Source: Qipengyuania sp. SS22 (GTDB taxonomy: Bacteria; Pseudomonadota; Alphaproteobacteria; Sphingomonadales; Sphingomonadaceae). From it: a DNA stretch of 64,000 nt. A program made the translations under genes and the position numbers. This document shows positions 1-9,363 of this stretch, in pieces. Under the pieces are notes generated by a model, which saw only the letters and a list, made by a program, of their open reading frames with translations, did no database searches and was not told the origin of the DNA. The stretch covers positions 2,369,501 through 2,433,500 of the forward strand of contig NZ_CP107048.1 in NCBI RefSeq assembly GCF_025736935.1, written 5' to 3'. Within the stretch, counting starts at the first letter, position 1. Every line of letters begins with the position of its first letter.

Positions 1-217
1 CCAGGTGGCGACACAGCGACAGCCCGTCTTCGCCGGGCATCATGATGTCGAGCAGGGCGAGGTCGGGCAGGTCCTGCGCCAGCAGCGTGCGCGCCTGCGC
101 GGCGCTGTCCGCCTCGGTCACGACGAACCCCTGGCGGGACAGATAGTCCGCCAGGGGTTCGCGTAGACTGCGCTCGTCATCGACAAGCAGGATGGAGGTG
201 GGCGCGGGATCGGTCAT
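1..217 (-). CDS. Response regulator, receiver domain (partial, runs off the window)
   Basis: Only the first 72 residues are visible; the gene continues beyond position 1. The protein starts MTDPAPTSILLVDDE and shows the acidic pair at residues 13-14 and the phospho-acceptor Asp at about residue 57 (LLDIMMPGEDG), which is the receiver fold of two-component regulators. The output domain lies outside the window; the LLDIMMPGEDGLSLCR context suggests an OmpR-type regulator, but this is inference. The EF-hand gene lies about 50 bp upstream on the same strand, so the two may be cotranscribed. Confidence 0.9.
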   Translation of the reverse strand, partial: MTDPAPTSILLVDDERSLREPLADYLSRQGFVVTEADSAAQARTLLAQDLPDLALLDIMMPGEDGLSLCRHL

Positions 218-267
218 GGTTGCTTCAATCCCGCGCCTACCGCCGTGGGGCGCGTGCGGGCAAGCGC

Positions 268-942
268 TTACTGGCCGCGGCGTTCGGCGCGCTTGGAGCG
301 GCGTTCACTCTTGTGCGCTTCGCGTTCCTCGGCGGAAATCGCGCCGTCGCTATTGGTGTCGACCTTGGCGAACCGGGCCTGCACCGAGGCATCGAATTCG
401 GCGCGACTGATCGCCTGGTCGCCATTGGTATCGGCGCTCTTGTGCATGCCGCCGCGCTTCCCGCCACGGCCACCACGTTTGCCGCGTTCGCCGCGAGCTT
501 CGTGCATCGCGGCCAGTTCGGCTTGCGAGAGGCCGCCCGACTTGTCGGTATCGGCCTTGGCGAAATGCTCGGCCATGCGGGCAGTGCGATCACCGCCGCG
601 AGTGCCGCGACGTTCGGCGCGATCGCCCCGTTTCGGCCGGTTCGCCTTGCGGGCTTCACGCGCGGCCGTCATTTCTGCTGCGGTCAGCTCGCCATCACCA
701 TCGGTGTCGGCCTGGGCGAACATCTGGGCGCCCTTGGCCGCGCGGTCGTTGGCATTGAGCACGCCATCGCCATTGGCATCCATGCGGGCGAAGCGCGCGG
801 CGCTGGTGGCCTGGATTTCAGCCAGCGTGATGCGGCCATCGCCATCGGTATCGGGATTTTCCCCGCCACGGTGCTGCGCGATCGCAGCAGTGCCGGTCAG
901 TGCCAGCACGGCAGCGGAGAGAGTGAGGAAGGTCTTGTTCAT
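268..942 (-). CDS. Secreted EF-hand calcium-binding protein with six loops
   Basis: This is a 224-residue protein with a cleavable signal peptide (residues 1-23, ending AIAQ). Six 12-residue EF-hand loops of the DxDxDG type start near residues 31, 55, 79, 131, 171 and 195, so three pairs are likely. A basic Arg/Lys/Gly-rich linker (about 100-125 and 150-168) separates them, and the C-terminus is also strongly basic. A good ribosome site (GGAG, 7 nt upstream) supports the start. The family binds Ca2+ in the periplasm or outside the cell; the specific role is unknown. The loops DTDKSG and DTNSDG are slightly degenerate. It precedes the response regulator on the same strand. Confidence 0.85.
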   Translation of the reverse strand: MNKTFLTLSAAVLALTGTAAIAQHRGGENPDTDGDGRITLAEIQATSAARFARMDANGDGVLNANDRAAKGAQMFAQADTDGDGELTAAEMTAAREARKANRPKRGDRAERRGTRGGDRTARMAEHFAKADTDKSGGLSQAELAAMHEARGERGKRGGRGGKRGGMHKSADTNGDQAISRAEFDASVQARFAKVDTNSDGAISAEEREAHKSERRSKRAERRGQ

Positions 943-1118
943 TGCTTATCTCCAAAAGTGGAGAGCTGCGACGGACCAGGGGTCTGAGGGGAGGGACGTA
1001 TTGCCCGCCGCAGCTCGTATCCCCGTTCTAGGCCTGCAATGTCGCAGCAATATCCCGAACATGGCCTGAATTGTAACGGATTGCATCGGCACGGCGGATC
1101 TGTTCATCGCGCTGCAAG

Positions 1119-1517
1119 TCAGCGGGGCCGGTGCTGGGTGCCTTCGCCCGCGGTGATGAATATCGCGGTAGCTTCCTTCTCGACGTCGGCGATATGCCAC
1201 ACGCCCGCGGGGTTGATGGCATAATCCCCCGCATCCAGCGTGGTGGTTTCGCGCCGCCCGTCGGGGAATTCCTGCGTCAGCGCCATGGTGCCCGCAGTGC
1301 AGATCACCACTTCTTCGCCCAGCGGGTGCATTTCCCAGCTGGGCCAGCTCTCGGTAAAATGGTGCTGACTGACCAGCCGCCCCTCACGCCCGTCGGCCCC
1401 GTGCCGTTCGCCATAGCTTTCGTACCATTCCAGCCCTTCGAAGGGCGGCTGCGGCACCGCAGTCGCGCCCAGACCCAGATGGATGAACCTATCGGCGAGA
1501 CGGTACGGCTGGGACAT
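1119..1517 (-). CDS. Small cupin-domain protein
   Basis: A 132-residue single-domain cupin. The two conserved cupin segments are visible: WEMHPLGEEVVIC (about residues 60-75) carrying a His and Glu ligand, and GDYAINPAGVWH near residue 105 carrying the second-motif His. Such single cupins are usually metal-binding isomerases or dioxygenases, or ligand-binding proteins. The sequence does not show the substrate. The start codon lies 1 nt after the stop of the upstream VOC-family gene, so the two are probably translationally coupled and may act on the same metabolite. Confidence 0.75.
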   Translation of the reverse strand: MSQPYRLADRFIHLGLGATAVPQPPFEGLEWYESYGERHGADGREGRLVSQHHFTESWPSWEMHPLGEEVVICTAGTMALTQEFPDGRRETTTLDAGDYAINPAGVWHIADVEKEATAIFITAGEGTQHRPR

Positions 1518-1518
1518 G

Positions 1519-1914
1519 TCAGGCCACCCTGTCCATCAGGAAGGCGTTGAGCTTGTTGCCATCGGGATCGCGGAAATAGGCGGCATAGAAAACCATGCCA
1601 TTGGCATCGGGTTCGCCGCGCGGCCCTGGTTCGCCCTCGCAGCTGCCGCCGTTTGCCAGCGCGATGTCGTAGAGCCGCTGCACTTGGTCGCGATCCTGCG
1701 CCTGCAGCGCCACCATCGTGCCATTGCCAACGGTCGCCGCCTCGCCGTCGAACGGCTTGGTCGCAGCGATGCCTGCAGCGCCATCCATATCGCCCCAGGC
1801 GATGAAGCTGTCGAAATCCATCATCCGCCCGACACCCAGTTCGGCGGCGACGGGATCGTAGAACTGGGCGGCGCGTGCGAGGTCATTGGTCCCCACTGTC
1901 ACATAACCGATCAT
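1519..1914 (-). CDS. VOC-family (glyoxalase/dioxygenase fold) protein
   Basis: A 131-residue protein that begins MIGYVTVGTNDLARAAQFY, the typical first strand and helix of the vicinal oxygen chelate fold, and ends with FYAAYFRDPDGNKLNAF, the usual closing motif of this family. The single domain would act as a dimer. Known members are glyoxalases, fosfomycin-type thiol transferases and extradiol dioxygenases; the substrate here cannot be told. The start has an AGGAG ribosome site 8 nt upstream. It is the first gene of a two-gene unit with the cupin gene. Confidence 0.8.
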   Translation of the reverse strand: MIGYVTVGTNDLARAAQFYDPVAAELGVGRMMDFDSFIAWGDMDGAAGIAATKPFDGEAATVGNGTMVALQAQDRDQVQRLYDIALANGGSCEGEPGPRGEPDANGMVFYAAYFRDPDGNKLNAFLMDRVA

Positions 1915-1990
1915 GCGAATTCTCCTTGTCGAAAACGACTCGCGACCAGCAGAACATTACGGGAACAGCGACGATCCTACAAGAGCTGGC

Positions 1991-3796
1991 CTACAGCGGC
2001 TGGCATTGTTCCTCGAGCCAGGCCAGATCCGCACCTTCGAGCTGCGGCGCGAGGACCGCGCGCACGGCGGTGTGGTAATTGTTCCACCAGTCGATCTCGG
2101 CCGCGCTCAGCAGCGCCTTGTTGACCAGCGTGCGATCGAGCGGAACGAAGGTCAGCGTCTCGAAACCGAGATATTTACCTTCGCTTCCCGTCACGCCGGC
2201 ATCGACCACCAGCACGAGGTTCTCGATGCGGATGCCGTAGTCGCCGGCTTTGTAGTAGCCCGGCTCGTTCGAGAGGATCATGCCTTCGCGCAGCGGGGTT
2301 TCGGTGCCGGGGAAAGCGCAGCCCGGCTTGCTGATCCGCTGCGGTCCTTCATGGACGGAGAGGAAGCTGCCCACACCGTGGCCGGTGCCGTGGCCGTAAT
2401 CGACCCCGCCGTTCCACAGATGCATGCGGGCCAATGCGTCGAGCGCGCCGCCAGTGGTGCGGTCGGGGAATTTCTGCATGTCGAGCTGGATGTGCCCCTT
2501 GAGCACACGCGTGTTGCGCTCGATCATCTCGGGGCTCGGTTCACCCGGACCGACCCATACGGTACGCGTGATGTCGGTGGTGCCATCGAGATACTGGCCG
2601 CCCGAATCGACGAGGTAGATCGAGGAAGGCGGGATCGGGATATTGCTCTCTTCGTCGACCTTGTAATGCGGCAGCGCGGCGTGGCCCGCCGCGGCGCTGA
2701 TCGTGTCGAAGCTGGCATCCTTGAGCACACCGCCTGCCTCGCGGAATTCGCGCAGCTTGGCGGCGGCGGTCAGTTCGTCGATCCCGCCCTTGGGCGCTTC
2801 GAGCGAAAGCCAGTGGAGGAACCGCGTAACCGCTGCCCCGTCGCGCGCCTGCGCATCGCGGTGGCCCTGCTGTTCCGCCGGGTTCTTGATCGCCTTGGGC
2901 AGCACGGTGGGATCGTCGGTCCGCACGACTTTCGCGCCGCCGGTCTGCAGCGCGTGGAAGATGCCTGCCACCGCATGGTTGGGATCGACCGCGACGGTCT
3001 TGCCCTTCAAGGCTTCGAGCGCGGGGACGAAATCGTCGCGATCGCGCACGGTGACCGCATTGCCGAGATGCTGGGTCAGTTCGGGTGTGACCTTGTCGGG
3101 GGCAATGAACAGTTCGGCAGTTCCATCGGCATGCGCCAGGACATAGGACAGCGCGACCGGCGTGTTGTCGACATCGGTGCCGCGCATGTTGAGCAGCCAG
3201 GCAACCGAATCGAGCGCGCTGATCACCGTCGCGTCATAATCTTCGCCCTTGAGCCAGTCGGCCACTTCGGAACGCTTGTCGGCGCTTGAGCGACCGGCAT
3301 GTTCGTCGCCATGCGGTACTGCCGCGGCGAGCGAGGCCTGCGGGCGGTCGTCCCAGATCGCATCGATCGGATTGCCGTCCACCGGGACCAGCTCGATACC
3401 CTTCTTGGCGAAAAGCGCCTCGGCTTCCTCGGCCCAGCCGATGCCGTGCAGCCAGGCGTCATAGCCGATGCGGGCACCTTCGGCTGCGTGTTCGGCGAGC
3501 CATTTGGCGGGCGATGTCGCGGGCACATCCTCATAGGCATAGAGCGCGCCGTCGACCTGTTCGCGCACCTGCACCGTATAACGGCCGTCGGTGAACATGG
3601 CGGCGCGGTCCTTGAGCACCGCTGCGCTGCCCGCGCTGCCGCCGAAACCGGTCAGCCAATGGAGCCGCTGGGCATAGGAGCCGACATATTCGCTCATATG
3701 CTCGTCGGAAATCGGAATGACGAAGCCGTCGAGGCGGCGCCGGGCGAGTTCCTGGCGCAATCCGTGGAGGCGGGCTTCGTAAGTTTGCATCAGCAT
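1991..3796 (-). CDS. pepP: Xaa-Pro aminopeptidase (aminopeptidase P, M24B)
   Basis: The protein is 601 residues from the chosen ATG at 3796, which has an AGGA box 8 nt upstream; an ORF extension to 3952 lacks a homologous look. Members remove N-terminal residues preceding proline using a dinuclear metal site. The pita-bread catalytic half shows the five metal ligands in order: two Asp in LVDSGGQYLDGTTDITRT, His in HGTGHGVGSFLSVHEGP, Glu in ILSNEPGYY and Glu in RIENLVLV. The length matches the long three-domain form (creatinase-type N-terminal domains plus catalytic domain) and not the 440-residue E. coli form. It is divergently placed from the S9 peptidase gene, and both may serve peptide turnover. 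Confidence 0.9.
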   Translation of the reverse strand: MLMQTYEARLHGLRQELARRRLDGFVIPISDEHMSEYVGSYAQRLHWLTGFGGSAGSAAVLKDRAAMFTDGRYTVQVREQVDGALYAYEDVPATSPAKWLAEHAAEGARIGYDAWLHGIGWAEEAEALFAKKGIELVPVDGNPIDAIWDDRPQASLAAAVPHGDEHAGRSSADKRSEVADWLKGEDYDATVISALDSVAWLLNMRGTDVDNTPVALSYVLAHADGTAELFIAPDKVTPELTQHLGNAVTVRDRDDFVPALEALKGKTVAVDPNHAVAGIFHALQTGGAKVVRTDDPTVLPKAIKNPAEQQGHRDAQARDGAAVTRFLHWLSLEAPKGGIDELTAAAKLREFREAGGVLKDASFDTISAAAGHAALPHYKVDEESNIPIPPSSIYLVDSGGQYLDGTTDITRTVWVGPGEPSPEMIERNTRVLKGHIQLDMQKFPDRTTGGALDALARMHLWNGGVDYGHGTGHGVGSFLSVHEGPQRISKPGCAFPGTETPLREGMILSNEPGYYKAGDYGIRIENLVLVVDAGVTGSEGKYLGFETLTFVPLDRTLVNKALLSAAEIDWWNNYHTAVRAVLAPQLEGADLAWLEEQCQPL

Positions 3797-3941
3797 CGAG
3801 AAATCCTTTTCACTCGTGCCGGTCGCGCTTGGGGGGCGACTCGGCGCTTGCGGCGCGTGGCGCAGCCGCATAATCACTGGCCTGTCATAGTCATCCGCGG
3901 CGCTCCTTTCCAGTTTTGCGCCGCCCGGGGGAGGACCACCT

Positions 3942-6092
3942 ATGCCTTTCATGCGATATGCCGCGTTCCTATCTGCCGCATCGCTGGCGCTCAGCGCACC
4001 GCTTCACGCCCAGAATTCCGAAGGGACCACAGTGACACAGCCGACTTCGCCGCCGACTGCCGAAAAACGCGACCACAGCTATTCGCATCACGGGATCACG
4101 ATTGCCGATCCGTATCACTGGCTGAGGGACCAGTCCTATCCCACGGTCGACGACGCGGATGTGCTCGACCACCTCAAGGCGGAGAACGCCTGGTTTGAAG
4201 CGCGGATGAAACCGCAGCAGGCGCTGGTCGACGAATTGTTCGCCGAGATGAAGGCGCGGATCAAAGAAGACGATTCGACCGTGCCCCAGCGCCGCGGGGA
4301 CTATCTCTACTGGTCGGAGTTCGAGGAAGGCGCGGAATACCGCAAATATTACCGCAAGCCGGTTGCGGGGGGCGATGATGTCCTCATCCTCGACGAGAAC
4401 GCGCTGGCCGAAGGGGTCGAATATTTCCGCCTGGGCGCGTTTTCGGTGTCGCAGAATGGGCGCTATCTCGCCTATTCTGCCGATACCAACGGCTCCGAAC
4501 GCTTTACCGCGCGGATCAAGGATCTCGAGACGGGTGAATTGCTGCCTGACGAGATACCGGGCACGCTGTCGGACCTTGTCTGGGTGAAGAACGACAGCGC
4601 GCTGGTCTATGGCACCGCTGACGACAATTGGCGCGTCCATGACGCGACGATGCATGTCCTCGGCACACCGCTGGGCGAGGACGTCGAACTCTACCGCGAA
4701 ACCATGGATGAGGGCTTCCGCGTCGGCGCGGGCCTGTCGGCGCAGGAAGACTGGCTGATCATCGCGACCGGCGACAATGAGACGAGCGAGGTCCGCCTCG
4801 TGCCCGCCAGCGAACCCACCGCCGAACCGGTGCTGGTCAAGCCACGCAACAAGGGCGTCGAATACGATGTCGATGTGCGCGACGGCACGGTGTGGGTACA
4901 TACCAATGACGATCACGTCAATTTCCGGCTGGCGACTGCCAAGCTCGACACGCCCGGCGACTGGACTACTCTGATCGCCGGATCGGACGAATTTTACTTG
5001 ACCGGTTTCGACCTGTTCAAGGATTTCTACGTCACCGAAGGGCGATTGCGCGGGCTCGACCAGATCCAGCTGCGGTCCTACGCCGACCCCAATCTGGTCA
5101 AACCGATCGCCTTTGCCGAAGCCAGCTTCAGCGCAGGGCTGAGCAACAATCCCGAATACGACCAGGACACGCTGCGGCTTGCCTATGAAAGCATGGTCAC
5201 ACCCGATTCGGTCTATGATTACAATGTTGCGACGGGCGAGCTCGAACTGCTCAAACAGCAGGAAATCCCCAGCGGCTACGATCCTTCGCTCTACACTGCC
5301 GAGCGGGTGGAAATCGCCGCGCGCGACGGAACCATGGTCCCGGTCAGCATCATCATGCGCAAGGACCGGTCCAAGGCCGGGCCGCTGCATCTCTATGCCT
5401 ATGGCGCCTATGGTTATGCCGTGCCGCCGGGCTTTTCGACTTCGCGGTTGAGCCTGGTCGATCGCGGCTATGCCTATGCCATCGCGCATATCCGCGGCGG
5501 CGACGATCTGGGCCGCAAGTGGTATCTGCAAGGTAAGCTCAACGAACGCACCAACACCTTCAACGACTTCGTCGATGTGGCGAAGGGGCTGGTCGCCAAG
5601 GGCTATACCGAGAAAGGCCGGATCAGCATTTCGGGCGGTTCGGCGGGCGGCGAGCTGATGGGCGCGGTGGTCAACACCGATCCCGAGCTGTGGGGCGCGG
5701 TCGTGGCGCATGTGCCCTTCGTCGATGTGCTGTCGACCATGCTCGACGAAGAGCTGCCGCTGACGCCGGGCGAGTGGCCCGAATGGGGCAACCCGATCCT
5801 CAGCAAGCAGGCCTTCGCCTATATCCTCAGCTACAGCCCCTATGATCAGGTGACGGCGCAGGATTACCCGCCGATGCTGGTGACTGCCGGCCTCAACGAT
5901 CCGCGCGTGACCTACTGGGAGCCCGCCAAGTGGGTGGCCAAGCTGCGCGAGGTGAATACCGGCGATAGCGAGCTGCTGCTGAAGACCAATATGGGCGCGG
6001 GCCATGGCGGCAAATCGGGCCGCTTCCAGTCGATCTACGAAACCGCCGAGGAGGTCGCTTTCATCCTGTGGCAGATGGACGAGGCCGAGTGA
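3942..6092 (+). CDS. ptrB: S9 family peptidase, oligopeptidase B-like (prolyl oligopeptidase fold)
   Basis: A 716-residue serine peptidase. A signal peptide (residues 1-24, ending LHAQ) predicts export to the periplasm. The N-terminal part resembles the seven-bladed propeller of S9A enzymes, and the C-terminal alpha/beta-hydrolase part shows the nucleophile motif GGSAGG, an Asp in LNDPRV and the catalytic His in GAGHGGKSGR. Residues YWEPAKW and the overall length match oligopeptidase B, which cleaves short peptides after Arg/Lys; specificity is inferred. The start has a GGAGG box 7-8 nt upstream. The last codons overlap the start of the following thioesterase gene. Confidence 0.88.
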   Translation: MPFMRYAAFLSAASLALSAPLHAQNSEGTTVTQPTSPPTAEKRDHSYSHHGITIADPYHWLRDQSYPTVDDADVLDHLKAENAWFEARMKPQQALVDELFAEMKARIKEDDSTVPQRRGDYLYWSEFEEGAEYRKYYRKPVAGGDDVLILDENALAEGVEYFRLGAFSVSQNGRYLAYSADTNGSERFTARIKDLETGELLPDEIPGTLSDLVWVKNDSALVYGTADDNWRVHDATMHVLGTPLGEDVELYRETMDEGFRVGAGLSAQEDWLIIATGDNETSEVRLVPASEPTAEPVLVKPRNKGVEYDVDVRDGTVWVHTNDDHVNFRLATAKLDTPGDWTTLIAGSDEFYLTGFDLFKDFYVTEGRLRGLDQIQLRSYADPNLVKPIAFAEASFSAGLSNNPEYDQDTLRLAYESMVTPDSVYDYNVATGELELLKQQEIPSGYDPSLYTAERVEIAARDGTMVPVSIIMRKDRSKAGPLHLYAYGAYGYAVPPGFSTSRLSLVDRGYAYAIAHIRGGDDLGRKWYLQGKLNERTNTFNDFVDVAKGLVAKGYTEKGRISISGGSAGGELMGAVVNTDPELWGAVVAHVPFVDVLSTMLDEELPLTPGEWPEWGNPILSKQAFAYILSYSPYDQVTAQDYPPMLVTAGLNDPRVTYWEPAKWVAKLREVNTGDSELLLKTNMGAGHGGKSGRFQSIYETAEEVAFILWQMDEAE

Positions 6093-6481
6093 CAGCCGGC
6101 TTCACGCGCAGCTTCACAGCAGAGGCGCGCCACATCGACGAGATGGGGCACGTCAACAATGCGGTGTGGGTGCAGTGGATCCAGGACATGGCCACCGCGC
6201 ATTGGGACGCGATGGGGCGCGCGGAGGATCGCGAGCAGTTTGTCTGGCTCGTGGTGCGTCACGAGATCGATTACCGCGGCAATATCGATGCCGGCGACAC
6301 GGCGGAGGGCACCACCTGGATCGAGGGTCCGGCGCGCGGGGCGACCTCGCTCCGCCGCGTCGATTTTCGCAACGCGGCGGGCAAGGTCATCGTCTCTGCG
6401 GCGACGACCTGGGCGATGCTCGATCGCGAAAGCGGCCGGCTGGCGCGCGTCCGCCCCGAAGTGCTCGCCCCCTTCCTCTAG
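6089..6481 (+). CDS. Acyl-CoA thioesterase, 4HBT (YbgC-like hotdog)
   Basis: A 130-residue single hotdog-fold protein. The motif HIDEMGHVNNAVW near residue 15 is the signature of 4-hydroxybenzoyl-CoA thioesterase/YbgC relatives, with the catalytic acidic residue in place. The GTG start at 6089 is chosen because it overlaps the upstream TGA stop (GTGA), which is a common coupling arrangement in this window; an ATG at 6068 inside the peptidase gene is the alternative. It would hydrolyse acyl-CoA in the cytoplasm; chain-length preference is unknown. Its TAG stop shares the palindrome CTAG with the stop of the convergent alanine dehydrogenase gene. Confidence 0.82.
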   Translation: MTAGFTRSFTAEARHIDEMGHVNNAVWVQWIQDMATAHWDAMGRAEDREQFVWLVVRHEIDYRGNIDAGDTAEGTTWIEGPARGATSLRRVDFRNAAGKVIVSAATTWAMLDRESGRLARVRPEVLAPFL

Positions 6482-7593
6482 CGAAGCAGGTCGGCCACCG
6501 GGCGATAGTCGTATCCCAGCTCGCTCGAGACCGCTTCATAGGTCACTTCGCCGCGGTGGACGTTGAGCCCCTCGGCGAGATGCGGATCGGCTGCCAGCGC
6601 GGCCTTCCACCCCATCCGCGCGATGCGCAGCGCATGCGGCAGCGTCACATTGTTGAGCGCATAGGTGCTCGTGCGCGCCACCGCGCCGGGCATGTTGGCG
6701 ACGCAATAATGCACGACATCGTCGATGACATAGGTCGGTTCGGCATGCGTGGTCGCACGGCTCGTTTCGAAACACCCGCCCTGGTCGATCGCGACGTCGA
6801 CCAGCACTGCACCCTTGTGCATGTCCTTGAGCATTTCGCGCGTCACCAGCTTGGGTGCTGCGGCACCGGGTATCAGCACCGCGCCGATCACGAGGTCGGC
6901 ATTGGTCACCGCGTCGTAGAGGTTGGCGGCGTTGGAGAAACGCGTGCTGGCGCGCGCCTCGAAATGCGTGCCGACCTTTTCGAGCACTTCGGGATCGCGG
7001 TCGAGAATGGTCACATCGGCACCGAGGCCGACCGCCATCTGCGCGGCGTTGAACCCGACCACGCCGCCGCCGATCACCACAACTTTGCCCGGCATCACGC
7101 CGGGGACGCCGCCGAGCAGAACGCCGCGTCCGCCATGCGCTTTTTCAAGCGCGGTGGCGCCCGCCTGCACGCTCATCCGACCGGCCACCTGGCTCATCGG
7201 CTTGAGCAGCGGCAGCTGCCCGCGCGGACCGGTCACCGTTTCGTAGGCGATCGCGGTGACACCGCTATCGAGCAGTTCCTTTGTCTGGTCGGGATCGGGT
7301 GCCAGATGCAGATAGGTGTAAAGGATCTGGCCCTCGCGCAGCTTCTTGCGCTCGACTGCCTGCGGTTCCTTGACCTTCACCACCATTTCGCATTCGGCGA
7401 AAATCGGATCGGGTCCGTTGACGATTTTCGCCCCTGCGGCGACATATTGGTCGTCATTGGCGTCGATGCCGGCGCCCGCATTGGTCTCGATCCACACCTC
7501 GTGGCCTTGCATGACGAGCTCTTTCGCGCTCTCGGGCGTCAGGCCGACGCGGTATTCGTGGTTCTTGATTTCCTTGGGGCTGCCGATGCGCAT
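6478..7593 (-). CDS. ald: Alanine dehydrogenase
   Basis: A 371-residue cytoplasmic enzyme that interconverts L-alanine and pyruvate plus ammonium with NAD. It begins [15 protein letters not shown], the conserved N-terminus of the family. VKVKEPQ carries the substrate Lys, [10 protein letters not shown] carries the catalytic His, and the Rossmann fingerprint [14 protein letters not shown] lies near residue 170. The ATG at 7593 is preferred over 7617 because an AAGGAG box lies 8 nt upstream of it. It is transcribed alone and converges on the thioesterase gene, sharing 4 nt. Confidence 0.95.
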   Translation of the reverse strand: MRIGSPKEIKNHEYRVGLTPESAKELVMQGHEVWIETNAGAGIDANDDQYVAAGAKIVNGPDPIFAECEMVVKVKEPQAVERKKLREGQILYTYLHLAPDPDQTKELLDSGVTAIAYETVTGPRGQLPLLKPMSQVAGRMSVQAGATALEKAHGGRGVLLGGVPGVMPGKVVVIGGGVVGFNAAQMAVGLGADVTILDRDPEVLEKVGTHFEARASTRFSNAANLYDAVTNADLVIGAVLIPGAAAPKLVTREMLKDMHKGAVLVDVAIDQGGCFETSRATTHAEPTYVIDDVVHYCVANMPGAVARTSTYALNNVTLPHALRIARMGWKAALAADPHLAEGLNVHRGEVTYEAVSSELGYDYRPVADLLR

Positions 7594-7680
7594 GGGGGAC
7601 TCCTTGATTGCGCGCATCCGTTACAACTGCAACCAAGCGGCGGCAAGCCTGTCACACCCTTCGATGAGGTCACCCTGGGC

Positions 7681-9267
7681 TCAGTTCTGCGCTTGGTCGG
7701 CGGCCGTCGACCACTCGGCGGTCACGGTATTTCCATTCCCGGTAGCACTGGCATCTACATAGCGCGCGTCCGTGCCAAGCGCCTGCGTCACTACACTCAG
7801 CGCAGCGGCGCTGCCGGTCAGCGTGATCCGCAGACCGGTGCGCCGCGCAGCCCAGCCGATCAGCGCGAGTCGCGAAGTATTCGCATCATCGAGACCCTCT
7901 TCGCCCACGGTAACCTCGGGCAAGGCGACAAGGGGCGGGCGCAAATCAACCGTCCAGCCCGGCGTCGTGCGCTCGAGCCGCTGCTCCAGCTGGCGGTAGC
8001 CCGAGAGGGTGAGACCCGCGAGCGGTTGCGCGGTCGCCTGAACCGTCTGGTTTTCGCGATCGAGCATCACATCCTTGCGCGCGGCCCCGGCAATCAGAGC
8101 CACGCTCTGCCCCAGCGTGGCGATCTGGCGCTCGCTTGCCTCGGCCGCTTCGCGCACGCGCGCCTGCGCCAATGCGGCCTGCTCGGCGGCGCCCGGATCG
8201 GTACCGACCTGGAACTGGTCGATCGTCACGACCACCGGCCGTCCCAGCCGCTGGGACAGCCGTTCGGCCACCTCGCTGTCGGCGCCGGGATTGAACTCGG
8301 GGGTGAAGACGCTGGCAGCGATGGTTACGGGCTCGGCCGCCCAATTGACGATCGGCTGTTCGACCCGCGCGCGTCCGGTGAAGGCCTCGGCGACCTCCTG
8401 GTTGACGATTCGCTGGCCGTTGGCCTCCCACGCAATCGTCCTCAGCGAGAAGCCGAGCGGCACCGCCAGCGAGACAAACACCGCCACCATCACCATCGAC
8501 TGCAACCGGGTCTGGCGATGCGTCATGTCCGACTGGAAGCCGTAGAGCCGCGCCATCAGCGCAGCGGTCAGGCCGATCGTCACGAGGTTGGTGATGAACA
8601 GGCCCAGCGCGCCGCCGAAGACCGTCCAATTGAAGGTCGCCAGACCGAAGCCCACCACCGCCAGCGGCGGCATCAGGGCGGTGGCGATCGCCACCCCCAC
8701 GATCGTGCCTTCGCGCCCGCGGATCACGGCATAAGATCCCGCCAACGCCGAAAATAGCGCGACCAGCAGGTCGAACAGATTGGGCCGCGTGCGCGCGGCG
8801 ATTTCCTCGGTCACCGTCTGCAGCGGCGAGAAATAGACAATCAGCGCGCAGAACAGGATTGCGAAGACCGACCCCGCCACCAGCGCCTTGCCGCAGCGCC
8901 GCAGCCAATCGGCATCGCCCGTGGCAAGCGAGAAGCCAGTGCCGAGGATCGGGTTCATCAGCGGCGAGAGCAGCATGGCGCCGATGACCACCGCAGGCGA
9001 GGATAACAGCAGGCCCAGGATCGCGATGCCCGCGCTCATCGCGGTCATGAAGATATAGCGGCTGGTGAGCAGCGATTCGCCGCGCACGCGCTCGATCGTG
9101 GCGACATGGTCGAGATCGGCGATCACCCCGTCGCGCCACCACATCCGCACTTCGACCAGCGCCCGCAGCATCGTCAGCCGGCTGATCGGCCGGCGTGTGC
9201 GATAGGCGGTTTCCTCGGTCGAATTATCGACGGACGGGGCGGGCGAAGTATCGGAAGATGGGGGCAT
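7681..9267 (-). CDS. DUF389/TIGR00341-type integral membrane protein
   Basis: A 528-residue protein. The N-terminal half contains about six hydrophobic segments, including YIFMTAMSAGIAILGLLLSS and VIGAMLLSPLMNPILGTGFS, which are typical of the DUF389 membrane domain. The C-terminal 250 residues are hydrophilic and probably periplasmic, with pairs of alternating polar blocks. The function of the family is not established. The start at 9267 gives MPPSSDTS; an upstream in-frame ATG at 9309 is possible and neither has a strong ribosome site. It stands alone between ald and ftsK. Confidence 0.8.
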   Translation of the reverse strand: MPPSSDTSPAPSVDNSTEETAYRTRRPISRLTMLRALVEVRMWWRDGVIADLDHVATIERVRGESLLTSRYIFMTAMSAGIAILGLLLSSPAVVIGAMLLSPLMNPILGTGFSLATGDADWLRRCGKALVAGSVFAILFCALIVYFSPLQTVTEEIAARTRPNLFDLLVALFSALAGSYAVIRGREGTIVGVAIATALMPPLAVVGFGLATFNWTVFGGALGLFITNLVTIGLTAALMARLYGFQSDMTHRQTRLQSMVMVAVFVSLAVPLGFSLRTIAWEANGQRIVNQEVAEAFTGRARVEQPIVNWAAEPVTIAASVFTPEFNPGADSEVAERLSQRLGRPVVVTIDQFQVGTDPGAAEQAALAQARVREAAEASERQIATLGQSVALIAGAARKDVMLDRENQTVQATAQPLAGLTLSGYRQLEQRLERTTPGWTVDLRPPLVALPEVTVGEEGLDDANTSRLALIGWAARRTGLRITLTGSAAALSVVTQALGTDARYVDASATGNGNTVTAEWSTAADQAQN

Positions 9268-9363
9268 CACCGCGCGATTTAGCCGGATGGAATGCGAGAG
9301 TCCCGCCAATTTTGCGCTGCGAGCCCGTGGCGTCGCGCTACTGCCATCCCGGCGGGCATGCCG

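Noticed and set aside
3969..6005. A 678-codon minus-strand frame opposite the S9 peptidase gene
   Set aside because: It is the mirror shadow of a clear peptidase; its composition is His/Arg/Gly-rich and no family motif is visible.
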